Positions 1-12,072 of a DNA stretch of 64,000 bases are shown in pieces; positions within the stretch are counted from its first letter, which is position 1; every line of letters starts with the position of its first letter. This stretch comes from Mycoplasma tauri. Lineage in GTDB: Bacteria > Bacillota_I > Bacilli_A > Mycoplasmatales > Metamycoplasmataceae. The stretch lies in contig NZ_CP070479.1 in NCBI RefSeq assembly GCF_016925555.1, positions 620,001-684,000 of the forward strand. Reading direction: 5' to 3'. Below the pieces are notes generated by a model. The model was not told where the DNA came from. It made no database searches and was given only the letters and a program-made list of their open reading frames with translations. The position numbers were made by a program, and so were the translations under genes.

Positions 1-1749
1 AGCAGCAATTTTGTAAGCCATTTCTGAAGAGTCAACATCATGGTATGATCCATCAAATAATGTTGCTTTAATGTCAATCATTGGGTAACCAGCTAAAATA
101 CCCCCAGCCATTTTGTCTTCAAGACCTTTTTGAATTGGTTTAATGTATTCTTTAGGAATTTTACCACCAACAATTTTATCAACAAATTCAAAACCTTTGT
201 CTGGATTTGGTTCAAATTTAATTCATACGTGACCATATTGACCTTTACCACCAGATTGTTTGATGTGTTTTCCTTCAACATCAGCAGTTTTTGTAATTGT
301 TTCACGATATGAAACTTGAGGAGCACCAACTTTAGCTTTAACACCGTGTTCTCTCTTAAGACGATCAACAATTATATCAAGGTGTAATTCACCCATACCA
401 GCAATAATTGTTTGACCTGTTTCTTCATCTGTGTATGTTCTAAATGTAGGGTCTTCAGCAGCTAATTTTTGTAAACCAAGAGCAAGTTTTTCCATAGCAT
501 CTTTTGATTCAGGTTCAAGAGCCTGTGAGATAACTGGTTCTGGGAATACCATTTTTTCAAGAACAATTTCAGGAGCTTTGTCAGCAATAAGTGTATCACC
601 TGTTGTTGTACCTTTAAGACCAACTGCAGCAAAAATGTCACCAGCATAAGCTTCATCAATTTCTTGACGTGAGTTAGCATGCATTTGAATTAAACGACCA
701 ATTCTTTCTTTAACACCTTTTGTTGAGTTATATACATAACTACCTTTTTGAAGCACACCTGCGTATGCTCTAATGAATGTTAATGAACCAACAAATGGGT
801 CAGTCATAACTTTGAAAGCAAGACCTGCAAATGGATAGTCATCTGTAGCAGGGATTGAAATTTCTTCTTCTTCTTCTTTGTGTGCCTTTGTAGCGGGAAT
901 ATCAAGAGGTGATGGTAAATAATCAACAACAGCATCGATCATTTTCTTAACACCTTTGTTCTTGAAACTTGTACCACAAACAGCTGGGAAAAATTCTGAA
1001 GTTAAAGTTGCTTTACGAATCATTTCTTTAAGTTCATCCATTGTAGGTTCAACACCATCAAGAACTTTAAGCATAAATTCTTCATCAAATGTAGCAACTG
1101 CTTCAATTAATTCTTGTCTTTTTTCCTTAGCTAATTCTTGTAAGTCAAAAGGAATTTCTATTTCTTTTGCAATTTCTTCAGGTTTACCATCAAATTCATA
1201 TGCTTTCATTTCAACTAAGTCAACCAAGCCTGTGAAATTACTTTCAGCACCAATAGGAATTTGGATAGCAACAGCATTAGCATTCAATCTTGTTTTAACA
1301 GATTTAACAGATGCATAAAAATCTGCACCAGCTTTATCCATTTTATTTACATAAATAATTCTTGGAACTCTATAAGTTGTAGCTTGTCTTCATACTGTTT
1401 CTGTTTGTGGTTCAACACCTGATTGAGCATCAAGAACTGTAACAGCACCATCAAGAACACGAAGTGAACGTTCAACTTCAACTGTAAAGTCAACGTGTCC
1501 TGGGGTATCAATAATGTTAATTCTTTTGCCTTTTCAAAAAGCTGTTGTGGCAGCTGAAGTAATAGTAATACCACGTTCTTGTTCTTGGGCCATTCAGTCC
1601 ATTTGTGAAGCACCATCGTGTGTTTCACCTAGTTTATGAATTTTACCTGTGTGCAATAAAATTCTTTCTGTAGTTGTTGTTTTTCCTGCATCAATGTGAG
1701 CCATAATACCAATATTACGGTAATCTTCTAATTTATATTGTCTAGACAT
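1..1749 (-). CDS. fusA: Elongation factor G (3' end beyond window)
   Basis: Translocase GTPase of protein synthesis that moves tRNA-mRNA after peptide transfer and acts with RRF in ribosome recycling. The N-terminal G domain is complete: P-loop [11 protein letters not shown], switch [14 protein letters not shown] and NKMD. It is followed by domains II-III and part of IV, up to the window edge. 583 codons are visible of an expected 690-700, so about 110 C-terminal residues (rest of domain IV, domain V) lie outside. Several TGA codons are read as Trp. It is the third gene after rpsL and rpsG on the minus strand, the classical str operon order, 35 bp after the rpsG stop. The start is fixed by the conserved [16 protein letters not shown]-terminus. 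Confidence 0.98.
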
Positions 1750-1784
1750 AAAATCTTCCTAATTTATCTATAAAAAAGCGAAAA

Positions 1785-2255
1785 TTATCATCTGAAGTGA
1801 GCAAAAGCACGGTTTGCTTCAGCCATCTTGTGAGTATCTTCACGTTTTTTAATAGCTCCACCAGTTTTGTTTGATGCATCGATAATTTCGTTAGCTAATC
1901 TAACGTCCATTGTTTTTTCGTTTCTTAAACGAGCATATTGTACTAATCATCTAAGTGATAGTGTTTGTTTTCTTCTTTCTGAAACTTCAGTAGGAACTTG
2001 GTAGTTTGTACCACCTATTCTTCTTGTTCTAACTTCAAGTTGAGGTGTAACATTTTCAACTGCTTGATGGAAAACTTCCATTGGGTCTTTTCCTGTTTTT
2101 TCTTTAACAAGTTCAAAAGCAGAATAAAGAATTTCTTGTGCAAGAGATTTCTTACCATCTAACATAATTGTGTTAATTAATTTAGTAACAAGTACTGAAT
2201 TAAATACTGGGTCTGCAAGCACTTTTCTTATTGGTGCACTATGTTTTCTTGACAT
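1785..2255 (-). CDS. rpsG: 30S ribosomal protein S7
   Basis: Primary 16S rRNA-binding protein that nucleates the head of the 30S subunit near the decoding site. 156 aa, the usual bacterial length. It starts [16 protein letters not shown] and carries the conserved [11 protein letters not shown] beta-hairpin segment (about residues 78-88). The C-terminus ends ...AFAHFRW, where the final Trp is TGA immediately before TAA, so standard-code reading would clip the protein. The AGGAAAGG ribosome-binding site lies just upstream. It is co-transcribed between rpsL and fusA, 25 bp after rpsL. Confidence 0.98.
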
Positions 2256-2280
2256 GTTTTTCTTTCCTTTCCTAAATTAA

Positions 2281-2694
2281 TTATTTCTTTTCTCTCTTAG
2301 CTCCGTATAAACTACGTCCTTGTTTACGGTTTGCAACACCTGCTAAGTCTTGTGTTCCACGAACTATGTGATATCTAACACCAGGAAGGTCTTTAACTCT
2401 ACCACCACGAATTAAAACAACTGAGTGTTCTTGTAAGTTGTGTCCTTCACCACCAATATATGCTGTAATTTCCATACCATTTGATAACTTAACACGAGCA
2501 TATTTACGTGAAGCTGAGTTAGGTTTTTTAGGTGTCATTGTAGCAACCCTAGTACATACACCACGCTTAAATGGTGCAGGCATTTTACGCGCCTTTTTTG
2601 TTAAGAGGTTGAGGCTTAAGTTCAAAGCAGGTGATTTTTGCTTACGAACTTTATTTTCTCTACCACTTGAAACTAATTGATTTGTTGTAGGCAT
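2281..2694 (-). CDS. rpsL: 30S ribosomal protein S12
   Basis: Decoding-centre protein of the 30S subunit. 137 aa, normal length, with the hallmark [11 protein letters not shown] loop (the Lys targeted by streptomycin-resistance substitutions is present as K) and the second loop [17 protein letters not shown]. First gene of the minus-strand str operon. The 267-bp AT-rich region upstream is shared with the divergently transcribed trigger-factor gene and must hold both promoters. A strong ribosome-binding site (GAAAGGAAAG) precedes the ATG. Confidence 0.98.
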   Translation of the reverse strand: MPTTNQLVSSGRENKVRKQKSPALNLSLNLLTKKARKMPAPFKRGVCTRVATMTPKKPNSASRKYARVKLSNGMEITAYIGGEGHNLQEHSVVLIRGGRVKDLPGVRYHIVRGTQDLAGVANRKQGRSLYGAKREKK

Positions 2695-2961
2695 TTCTTT
2701 CCTTTCATAATATCTTTATAAATGTCCTAAATTCATAACCTATGTATTGATTTTTATACAAAAAATAATAATAAGTTTTTCAATTATATAACAACTTTGC
2801 CGTGTGTTTCAATTTTTTTTAATTTTTTTATGCTTTTTTAAAAATACAAATTTGTTTTATGGTTTACTTTTATACAAAATTAAAATATAATAATTAATAT
2901 TTATATAAACATTATCAACTTAATAATAACTTAATAAATAAAAAAATAATAGGAGAGTCTT

Positions 2962-4176
2962 ATGATTAATTACAAAACAAAGGTTAACGATTTAAATATT
3001 CTGCCAAATGAATGAGAAAGTGAAAAAGCTAAGACAATGATGGATTTAGCTTCAAAAGGTCAAAAACTGACAATTGAACAAATTGAAGAGTTAACATTAA
3101 ATAAATTTGTTCAAAATGCTGTGGATTCAACTTCTCAAGAATTATTAAAAGAAAATTTTGACATTATTATGTTTCCACCAATTATAACAGTTGAAGATAT
3201 TGCAAGAAACAATAAAAAAATAAATATAACCATAACTTATTATTTAGTTGAAGATGTTGATAAAATTCAATTTACAGATTTAAACATGAATTTTTCTTAT
3301 AAACCTGTTCCACAAGAGTTTTTGAAAGAAAGATTTGAAAAAATGATTCAAGATTATCCAATTCTTGAACCATTTGAAGGCACTATTTTAGAAGGTGATG
3401 TCATAGAATGAAGTGGTACAAGATCTCTTAATGGCCAAATTGTTGCTAGAGATGATAATGTTGCAGTTCAAGTTAATAAATCTGATTCATATTCAATTAA
3501 TAGTGAACTTTTGGGTAAAAAAGTTGGCGAAACATTTACAACAACAGCACCCGATGGAGTTATATTTAATATAACAATTCATTCAGGCAAGAGACCAACA
3601 AGAGTAAAACTTGATGATTCAAATGTAAAATATATAAATATACCAGGTGTAATGACTCTTGAAGATTTAAAGAATAAAGTTAATAGAGACACAATTAAGA
3701 AAAATGCAACAAATGAGCTACTTAGATATTATGAAGAAGCTATTGATCTTATAATGCAGAAAAATGAAATAGAAATAAATAATTTTAATATTAACAAATC
3801 AACTTCTGAAATTGTTAATCAATTATTAGCTGAAATTAATGACGCTAATGAGAAAGAAAAAATTGCTAAAGAAATAGAAAATCAAACTGATGAAGGAAAC
3901 AAAATTATTGAGGGCGCCATTAAAAGATCAATTATTAAATATAAACTATTTTTAATGAATAAAATTCTAGGCAGAAAAGCAAATGTTAAAATTACTGATT
4001 ATGACATAGCTAATGAAGTTAAATTTTTATCATCGTCTATTTTTCCAATTCCAAGAGAATTGGACAACGAACAATTAATTTCTATTTTGACACATCAAAA
4101 GATAGCTCTTTTTTTACTTGAAAAAAATGATTTAGAACAATACAAATTAATCATAAAAGACTTTAATATAGTCTAA
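2962..4176 (+). CDS. tig: Trigger factor-like ribosome-associated chaperone
   Basis: 404 aa. The order of parts matches trigger factor: an N-terminal domain (residues 1-110, ending in the ITITYYLVEDVDKI strand), an FKBP-like PPIase domain (about 140-215, EGDVIEW...LLGKKVGETF...GVIFNITIHS), and a long helical C-terminal chaperone domain (220-404). Trigger factor binds near the exit tunnel of the 50S subunit and shields nascent chains. The ribosome-docking GFRxGK signature is not recognisable near residues 27-45, and the PPIase active-site aromatics look eroded, so ribosome binding may be weakened. The ATG follows AGGAGAG. Two TGA-Trp codons interrupt standard-code reading. Overall similarity is low but the domain order is convincing. 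Confidence 0.75.
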
Positions 4177-4222
4177 TTTGAAAAAACTACTTGCTAGTTT
4201 TTTTGTTCATTTAGGAGGAACA

Positions 4223-5836
<1,614 letters not shown>

Positions 5837-5837
5837 A

Positions 5838-5860
5838 AGTCCTTTATCAGGATTTTTTAT
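5838..5860 (+). terminator. Rho-independent terminator after ABC-F gene
   Basis: AGTCCT / AGGATT six-base stem (one G-T pair) around loop TTATC, followed at once by a T run. It begins two bases after the ABC-F stop codon. Confidence 0.8.
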
Positions 5861-5921
5861 TATCTTTTTTTTGCTTTAAAAATAGATTTTTTAGTTCAAA
5901 AATAAAAAAATATTTTTTTGC

Positions 5922-5949
5922 TTGCGTTTATTACTTTATATATTATAAT
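5922..5949 (+). promoter_or_regulatory. Promoter of tRNA-Leu/tRNA-Lys pair
   Basis: TTGCGT at 5922-5927 and a consensus TATAAT at 5944-5949, separated by 16 bp. The TATAAT ends 20 bp before the tRNA-Leu gene. It is the only good -35/-10 pair in this spacer. Confidence 0.6.
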
Positions 5950-5969
5950 ATTAATGCATTTTTACACAT

Positions 5970-6057
5970 GCCCAGGTGGCGGAATAGGTAGACGCAAGGG
6001 ACTTAAAATCCCTCGAACGTTTAGTTCGTGCTGGTTCAAGTCCAGTTCTGGGCACCA
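5970..6057 (+). tRNA. tRNA-Leu (anticodon TAA)
   Basis: Class II tRNA with a long variable arm. The acceptor stem GCCCAGG pairs with TCTGGGC. The anticodon stem AGGGA/TCCCT encloses loop CTTAAAA with anticodon TAA. The TPsiC arm is GGTTCAAGTCC and the CCA end is encoded. It reads UUA, the dominant Leu codon of this AT-rich genome. Confidence 0.96.
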
Positions 6058-6080
6058 TGTGCCTAATGGCATATAAATAT

Positions 6081-6156
6081 GCGCCCGTAGCTCAGGCGGT
6101 AGAGCAAATGGCTTTTAACCATTGGGTCAGAGGTTCGAGTCCTCCCGGGCGTACCA
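6081..6156 (+). tRNA. tRNA-Lys (anticodon TTT)
   Basis: 76-nt cloverleaf including an encoded CCA. The acceptor GCGCCCG pairs with CGGGCGT (first pair G-U). The anticodon stem AATGG/CCATT has loop CTTTTAA with anticodon TTT. The TPsiC loop is GGTTCGAGTCC. It lies 23 bp downstream of tRNA-Leu, in the same transcript. Confidence 0.96.
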
Positions 6157-6181
6157 GTTCACCTTTGGTGACCAGAACAAT

Positions 6182-6207
6182 AAAAAAACAGGGAAACCTG
6201 TTTTTTT
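6182..6207 (+). terminator. Terminator after tRNA pair
   Basis: Perfect 11-bp stem (AAAAAAACAGG / CCTGTTTTTTT) with a GAAA tetraloop. The A and T flanks are symmetric, so it can also serve the minus-strand gene ending at 6254. Confidence 0.85.
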
Positions 6208-6253
6208 ATTTATATTCCTATAAAAAAGATAAATTCATTATTTATGTAATTTA

Positions 6254-7867
6254 TTAATTTTGTATTTCTTTATCCTTGTTTTCTTTTGCAATTTTCGCTG
6301 TTTGTAATCCTAATTTTAATTTTTCTTCTGCTGCTGAGTACATATCTGCTGTTGGTTGATATGTATTAAATTCCTTTGCTTTGTCAATGACTTTTATTAA
6401 TTCTCCAATTATCTCTGCATATTGCTCTTGCTGAGTTTTTAGTGTTTCAACAAATACTGTTGCATTTTCAAGTGCTTCGTCATATTTATTTCTTGCAGAT
6501 TCAAGTTTTAATCCTTGTTCCTTAATATTTTTCAGGTCTTCAATTGCTTTATAAACTTCCTCGGTTGTAGATGTTTTTTTAATTCTTTTTTCGACTTCAT
6601 ATGATCGATTTACTGCTCAGGCACCATATGTATATCATTGATTTTTAATTTCATCATAGTGTTTTTTCATTTCAATGCCTGCTTGAATCCTCTCATTAAT
6701 TAAAACAATTTGTTTTTCAAGATATAAAATCCCTTGGAAAAATGTCTTGTAATTTCCACTTTTTTTGCTTAATTTATCTAGTTCTCTAATAACTTTTTCA
6801 AAATAGCCATATTGCATAAAAGCATCAGTGTTTTGTTGAAAAATTGTTTGCTGAATTCTAGCATATATTTCATCTTTAGTCCCTAATTCACCTATTTCAT
6901 AGTGTTTTGGTTCTGGTATTAGATCATTTAAATTGTAATTTTCATTTGCTAGTAAACGACTTTTTAAATTTTTATAACCAAAATGAAATGAATCTTTAAT
7001 ATACCCACCATAAGTCAATTTTTCATTTACTTTACTTTCTATATCTTCTGTGCTTATTTTTGGATATTTTTCCTTAATATAACCTAATAATGTTAAATAA
7101 TCTTCTCTAAATACAAGAGGTTCGATACGGCTTATGTAGAAAAGAACCAATTCTTCATCAAGATTATTTACAAAATCATAATCTTTCAATGGTGCGTTTT
7201 TTAATCTAGTTTCAATACTCTTTAATACTTCCAAAATTGTTTTCTTGTCGGCATTAACTAAGAAATCATCTGGTTTAGCCAAGATTAATTTTTGATAAAA
7301 ATCATTAATTTGATTATATTTCTTCCAAAGAGGAGATTTAAATTCCTCAAATTTTTCTTTCTTTAATTTTTCAACATAGTTTTTATAATACTCATCAATA
7401 TTTAGTTTTTTTACTTTTTCTAATGTTGTTTTAAATTTAGACAAATCAATTTGTTTTAATTTTAAATTCTTATCATCTTTCAATTGCTCAGATTGTTGTT
7501 TTTTTGGTTTATCTTTTTTAGGGCCTCCCAAGGATGTCATGCGTGTATTTCTTCTTCATCAAAATCATTTTTTAGAAAATACATCTGAAAGAACTTCATC
7601 AATCTTTTCCTTAATATCTTTTATTTGATTTTCGTTTTTAACTTCCTTATCAACTTCTGGATCATATATTTTTTTGATTTTGTCTTTAATTTCTTTTAAA
7701 GCTTCCTTTTCTTTTGGAGTCGTTAATTCTTTTTCTTCAGCTTCTTTTTTCCCTTGTTTTTTAGAAATAACAACACCAGCAACTACTGCAGATGTTCCTA
7801 ATATTGCTAATCCTAATAAAATACCTAAAGCAATTTTTCTTTTTTTCCTCTTCTTTTCTTTTTCCAT
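6254..7867 (-). CDS. Membrane-anchored coiled-coil protein, function unknown
   Basis: 537 aa when TGA is read as Trp; a standard-code reading falsely breaks it into two genes at a KWFWWRR motif (around residue 101), where three of the Trps are TGA. It has a Lys/Arg-rich N-terminus, then one hydrophobic segment (about residues 12-34, ALGILLGLAILGTSAVVAGVV) and a highly charged Lys/Glu-rich body with long helical, coiled-coil-like stretches to the C-terminus. No lipobox Cys. The topology suggests a signal anchor with the body outside the membrane. I do not recognise a family or an active site. It stands alone, convergent with the tRNA pair and upstream of an ABC exporter. Confidence 0.8.
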
Positions 7868-7950
7868 AAAAATCCTTAATTTAATACTGCTAGTTGAATT
7901 ATAAAATAAATTAAGCTTTCTTTTTAGATTACTAAACCAAAAAATAAAAA

Positions 7951-7967
7951 AATAGGCATAGCCTATT
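7951..7967 (-). terminator. Terminator of the ABC exporter operon
   Basis: On the minus strand a perfect AATAGGC/GCCTATT stem with a three-base loop is followed by a T-rich run. The stem overlaps the last codons and stop of the exporter gene ending at 7966. Confidence 0.75.
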
Positions 7968-9801
7968 AATTAAACTGTGACTCATGCAACTCATAATAAA
8001 AACCTTTTTTGTTCATTAATTCTCTATGATTGCCTTTTTCAATTATTTGACCATGATCAACTACTATTATTGTGTCAGCATTTCTTATAGTACTTAGTCT
8101 ATGAGCAATAACAAATGATGTTTTTCCTTTCATTACAGTGTTCTGCAAGGCATCTTGAATTATTTTTTCAGTGTTAGAATCTACATTTGATGTTGCTTCA
8201 TCAAGAACTAGTATTTTTTTGTTGCCTAAAATAGCACGAGTAATTGATAATAATTGCTTTTCACCTTGTGAAAGATTTGCTCCATTATTTTCAATTATTG
8301 TTTGGTATCCATTTTTATAATTTTGTATGAATTGATGCGCATTTGTAAGTTTAGCTGCCTCAAAAACATCTTCATCACTTATATTTGGATTTCCAACCTT
8401 AAGGTTATTGATAATTGTATCATTGAACATAAATGAATCTTGAAGAACAACTGTCATTAGGTCCAATAGATTGTCTTTTGGAATATTTTTAAGCTCCAAG
8501 CCATCAATTTTAATTGATCCTGACTCATATTCATAAAATTTACTCAACAAACTTATTATAGTTGTTTTACCGGCGCCAGTTGGGCCAACTATTGCTATAA
8601 CTTCACCAGGATTAGCACTAAAAGAAGCATTTTTTAGTTGATATTCATTCATTTTTTTACTATATCTAAATGAAACATTATCAAATTCTATATAACCTTC
8701 TACTTTTTTTGAATCTAAATATTGTGGATTCTCAATTTTTTTTGGAGGGTCAAGCTCAATTAATTTAAAAATTCTTGTTGTTGATGCTACACCAATTTGA
8801 GTTGAAAAAACAAAGTTAAAAAATAATTGAAGAACACTAGTAAATGTTCAAAGAAATTGAATATAACCATTTATTATTGCAATAACTTCATTGCCTAAAA
8901 CACCTGCAAATCAGACATTTCCGTTCTTAAATCAAAAAGATATTGCAAGAACTATTAATATTAAAAAATTTGAGAAAATAACAAAATATGGCTCAAAAAA
9001 CTTAGTATATAAATCACCACGAAATGAACTTTTTCTAATGCCATTAGCTATTTTTTCAAAATCATGATTTGCTTTCTTTTGTCTATCAAATGATTGTGTA
9101 ACTTTTGAATTTTTAAGCATTTCTTCAACATATGCATTCATATCTCCAAATTTATTAATCATTTCAATATATGGTTTTCTTGCTTTGGCAAGAAAAAGTC
9201 AACTTACAATAGCAAAGCATATAATGATAGGTAGAACAATAGCTGATAAAGTTAGCGAATATAATAACATAAAAAACACAACAAAAAGCAATTTAAAAAG
9301 CATTCCAGAAGCTTCATTAAACATTTGTACAAGTGTTTGTGATATGTTATTTATATCATTTGTAAGCGTTGAAATTTTGTCACCTACTTTATTCTTATCA
9401 TGGTAGGAAATAGGCATATAAAGCAAATTTTTTGATGCTTTTGAACGCATTCTTGCAGTTGCTTTAAAAGAAGCGTAAATCATTAATCTATTTTGAAACA
9501 TTTTAGCAATAAAAGAGATTAAAAACGATAAAGCCATACCTATCATTGCAAAAATAAACTCAACTGATTTAAAACTTTCCTTGCCTATTAAAACATCTTC
9601 AGTAAAAAATCACTTAATTAAGAAACCAGTCATTGCTGTTCCAAATGTATACATAAAAGCGTCAATAATTGACAGAAGAAATCCAATAATTAATACTTTT
9701 TTATCGTTTTTCATGAATTTTAAAGAAAACTTTAGTAAAGCAATTGTTGAAACTCTGTGATTTTCATTATTGCTATCATTTACTGCCTTTGTGACTTTCA
9801 T
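7966..9801 (-). CDS. ABC exporter subunit, catalytic-Walker-B half (BmrD/TM288 type)
   Basis: 611-aa half-transporter: six membrane segments (about residues 25-340), then an ABC ATPase domain. It has Walker A GPTGAGKTT, a variant signature LSQGE, Walker B ILVLDEATSNVD with the catalytic Glu, and an intact H-loop (FVIAHRLSTI). In heterodimeric type IV exporters the subunit with intact Walker B and an altered signature pairs with a partner of the opposite defect, which is exactly its neighbour. The upstream gene stops 14 bp before this start, and AAAGGAGG precedes the ATG. The substrate (drug, lipid or peptide) cannot be read from sequence. Confidence 0.93.
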
Positions 9802-9815
9802 TTTAACCTCCTTTC

Positions 9816-11597
9816 CTATTGATCTAATTGTGTTTGATAAATTCTTCTATAAAAACTGCAATTTTCTTTTAATTGATCATGTGTTCCAATACCAATTATA
9901 TGTCCCGAAGGTGAAAAAACTATTATTTCATTAGCATCTTTTATTGCACTAATCTTTTGACTAACTATAATAGTTGAACATTCATAATTTTCTTTTATAT
10001 TTGTTAAAATTTTTTGAGCAGTTATATTATCCAAAGCGCTTGTTGAATCATCTAATATAAGAATTTTTGGTTTTCTTAAAAGAGTTCTAGCTATTGACAG
10101 TCTTTGTTTTTGCCCTCCAGATAAATTTTTCCCACCTTGATAAACAGGATGATGCAATTTATTGCTAAATTCATTAACAAAGTCAAGTGCACATGCATTT
10201 TTTAATGCTAATTCTATTTCTTTATCAGTAGCATCTTCTTTAGCCCATAACATGTTATCTCTTATATTTCCAGTATACAATAATGAATCTTGATAGACAA
10301 TTCCAACTATATCATGCAAGTGTTTGCTATTTAATTCATTAACTTCAAGACCACCAAGTTTAATAGACCCATCATAGTATTTAAAATTATTAACCAATAA
10401 ATTTACAAAAGTGCTTTTACCACTACCGGTGGGACCTATTATTCCTATTGTCTTTTTAAATGGTATTGTTAAACTAATATTATTAATAACATTACTTGGA
10501 GAAGAATCATAATATTTAAATGATAGATTATCTATTTTCATGTCATATGTTTTTACTTTTAATCCTTCAGACAAGTATAATCCATCATTTTTGAATTCGT
10601 ATACCTCTAATATTCTGCCAACAGAAACTCTCGCTCTAATAAACGAACTTAAAAATGCTAAGAATAATAAAATTCCACCAGCAACAATTCATAAATAATC
10701 GAGAAAAAGAGTTATATTAGTTATTGTTAACTTATCAACTTTACTAAGAACAACATTTCTTCCAACAACCGAATAAATCCCGATTATCAAAAGGTTAACA
10801 AATGTTGAAAAAAGCGGAAAAGCAGTTGAAAAAATCATACCTATTCTATATTGATTTTTAAACCATTGACCATTGGCTTCTTTAAGAACATTAAATCTTT
10901 TTTCTTCAAGATTAAATGTCTTTATAACTCTTATTCCAGATATGTTCTCATCAACAATTTTAGTTACATTTTCAACAGTTTTTTGTGCGCGTTTTAACAA
11001 TGGATTTACTTTTAACGTTATAACAAGCCCTAAGATAACAACAAAAGGTATTATTCCAAAAATACTTAATGCCATTCTTCAATCAATTATTGCAGTTATA
11101 ACTAATCCACCAACAATTAAAAATAAACTTTTTATCATTATAGTTGCGCCATTTACTAAAAATTCTCAAAAGATAGCTATATCATTAGAAAGTCGAGTTA
11201 TCAAAGACTCACTTTTTAAATCTGCAATATTTTTTAGTGACAGCTCTTGATATTTTTTAAATAAAATAGTTCTATAAAAATAGCTACTTTGTTCTGCCGC
11301 CCAAACTATTACAATTGTCGATGCAAATGCTAAAATAGCAGTTAATAATGTCTGCAATAAAACAACTGTTGTTAATCAATTAAATGCTAAACTATATTCA
11401 ACTTCACCAAATTCTATAAGTCCTTTTATCAATGTCACTGAAAATGGTTCTGATGAGTCAGACAAAATAAGACGTATATATAGCACAACTACAAGAGGTA
11501 AAAATATACTTAAAATTGTAAAAATAAGAGTAAGAAAACAACCAAATGCAAATTGTCATTTTATTTTTTTATCCAACATTTTAAACATTTTTATCAT
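9816..11597 (-). CDS. ABC exporter subunit, degenerate-site half (BmrC/TM287 type)
   Basis: 593 aa: N-terminal transmembrane domain (about residues 1-330, six segments) plus ATPase domain. Walker A GPTGSGKST and signature LSGGQ are canonical, but the catalytic Glu after Walker B is Asp (LILDDSTSALD) and the H-loop His is Gln (IIVSQKISAI). These are the usual changes in the non-catalytic subunit of heterodimeric exporters. The LSGGQ would complete the active site of the partner gene downstream (stop at 9816, next ATG at 9801). Start chosen at 11597, preceded by AAAGGAGAG; an internal Met at 11588 is less well placed. Confidence 0.93.
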
Positions 11598-11714
11598 TTT
11601 ACTCTCCTTTCAAATATAACTATAAACAAGGTGTTTTTATAAAATTTATAAAAAAATATTAAATAGAGAATTTATAATATAAAAACAATAATTATTTCTA
11701 TTTTTAAAATAAAA

Positions 11715-11733
11715 CAAGCACAAAATGTGCTTG
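11715..11733 (-). terminator. Terminator after UPF0154 gene
   Basis: On the minus strand CAAGCACA-TTT-TGTGCTTG is followed by TTTTATTTT, 20 bp after the stop codon of the small membrane protein gene. Confidence 0.8.
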
Positions 11734-11752
11734 CTAAATTCATTAATGATTA

Positions 11753-11992
11753 TTATTTTTCTGCATTCTTGGCATTTGTCATTGAACGCATAACCGCATT
11801 AATTTGTGACTCAGAAGCTTTTCTACCCATTTGTGCGAACATAGCTTTTATCATATTTCTAGTAATTGGAGGATTTTCACGGATTTGTTTTTCGAATGTT
11901 TTCTTCGCAATAATAAAACCAATAAAACCACCAACAATAGCCATAAAAATAGATAAACCGATTATAATTCCAATTCATCCACCTGTTGACAT
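11753..11992 (-). CDS. Small UPF0154 (YneF-like) membrane protein
   Basis: 79 aa. The N-terminal membrane segment (about residues 6-28, IGIIIGLSIFMAIVGGFIGFIIA) is followed by the family's conserved cytosolic part: KKTFEKQIRENPPI, then MIKAMFAQMGRKASESQINAVMR. UPF0154 proteins are short single-pass membrane proteins widespread in Firmicutes and Mollicutes, with no established function. The ATG at 11992 follows GGAGGAG. A TGA-Trp at residue 6 would make a standard-code caller start at an internal Met. Own terminator; not in an evident operon. Confidence 0.88.
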
Positions 11993-12072
11993 ATTACTCC
12001 TCCTAATATTAATTATTTTTTTATTTTAACATAAAAAATAAAAATTATTTAAAAGTCAAAAGCAGATAGTAA

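Noticed and set aside
223-1628. Apparent fragmentation of fusA (and of rpsG, rpoB, rpoC, ulaA, pgk and others) into several open frames
   Set aside because: Every break is a TGA codon at a conserved Trp position or in a conserved context; under code 4 the genes are single and intact.
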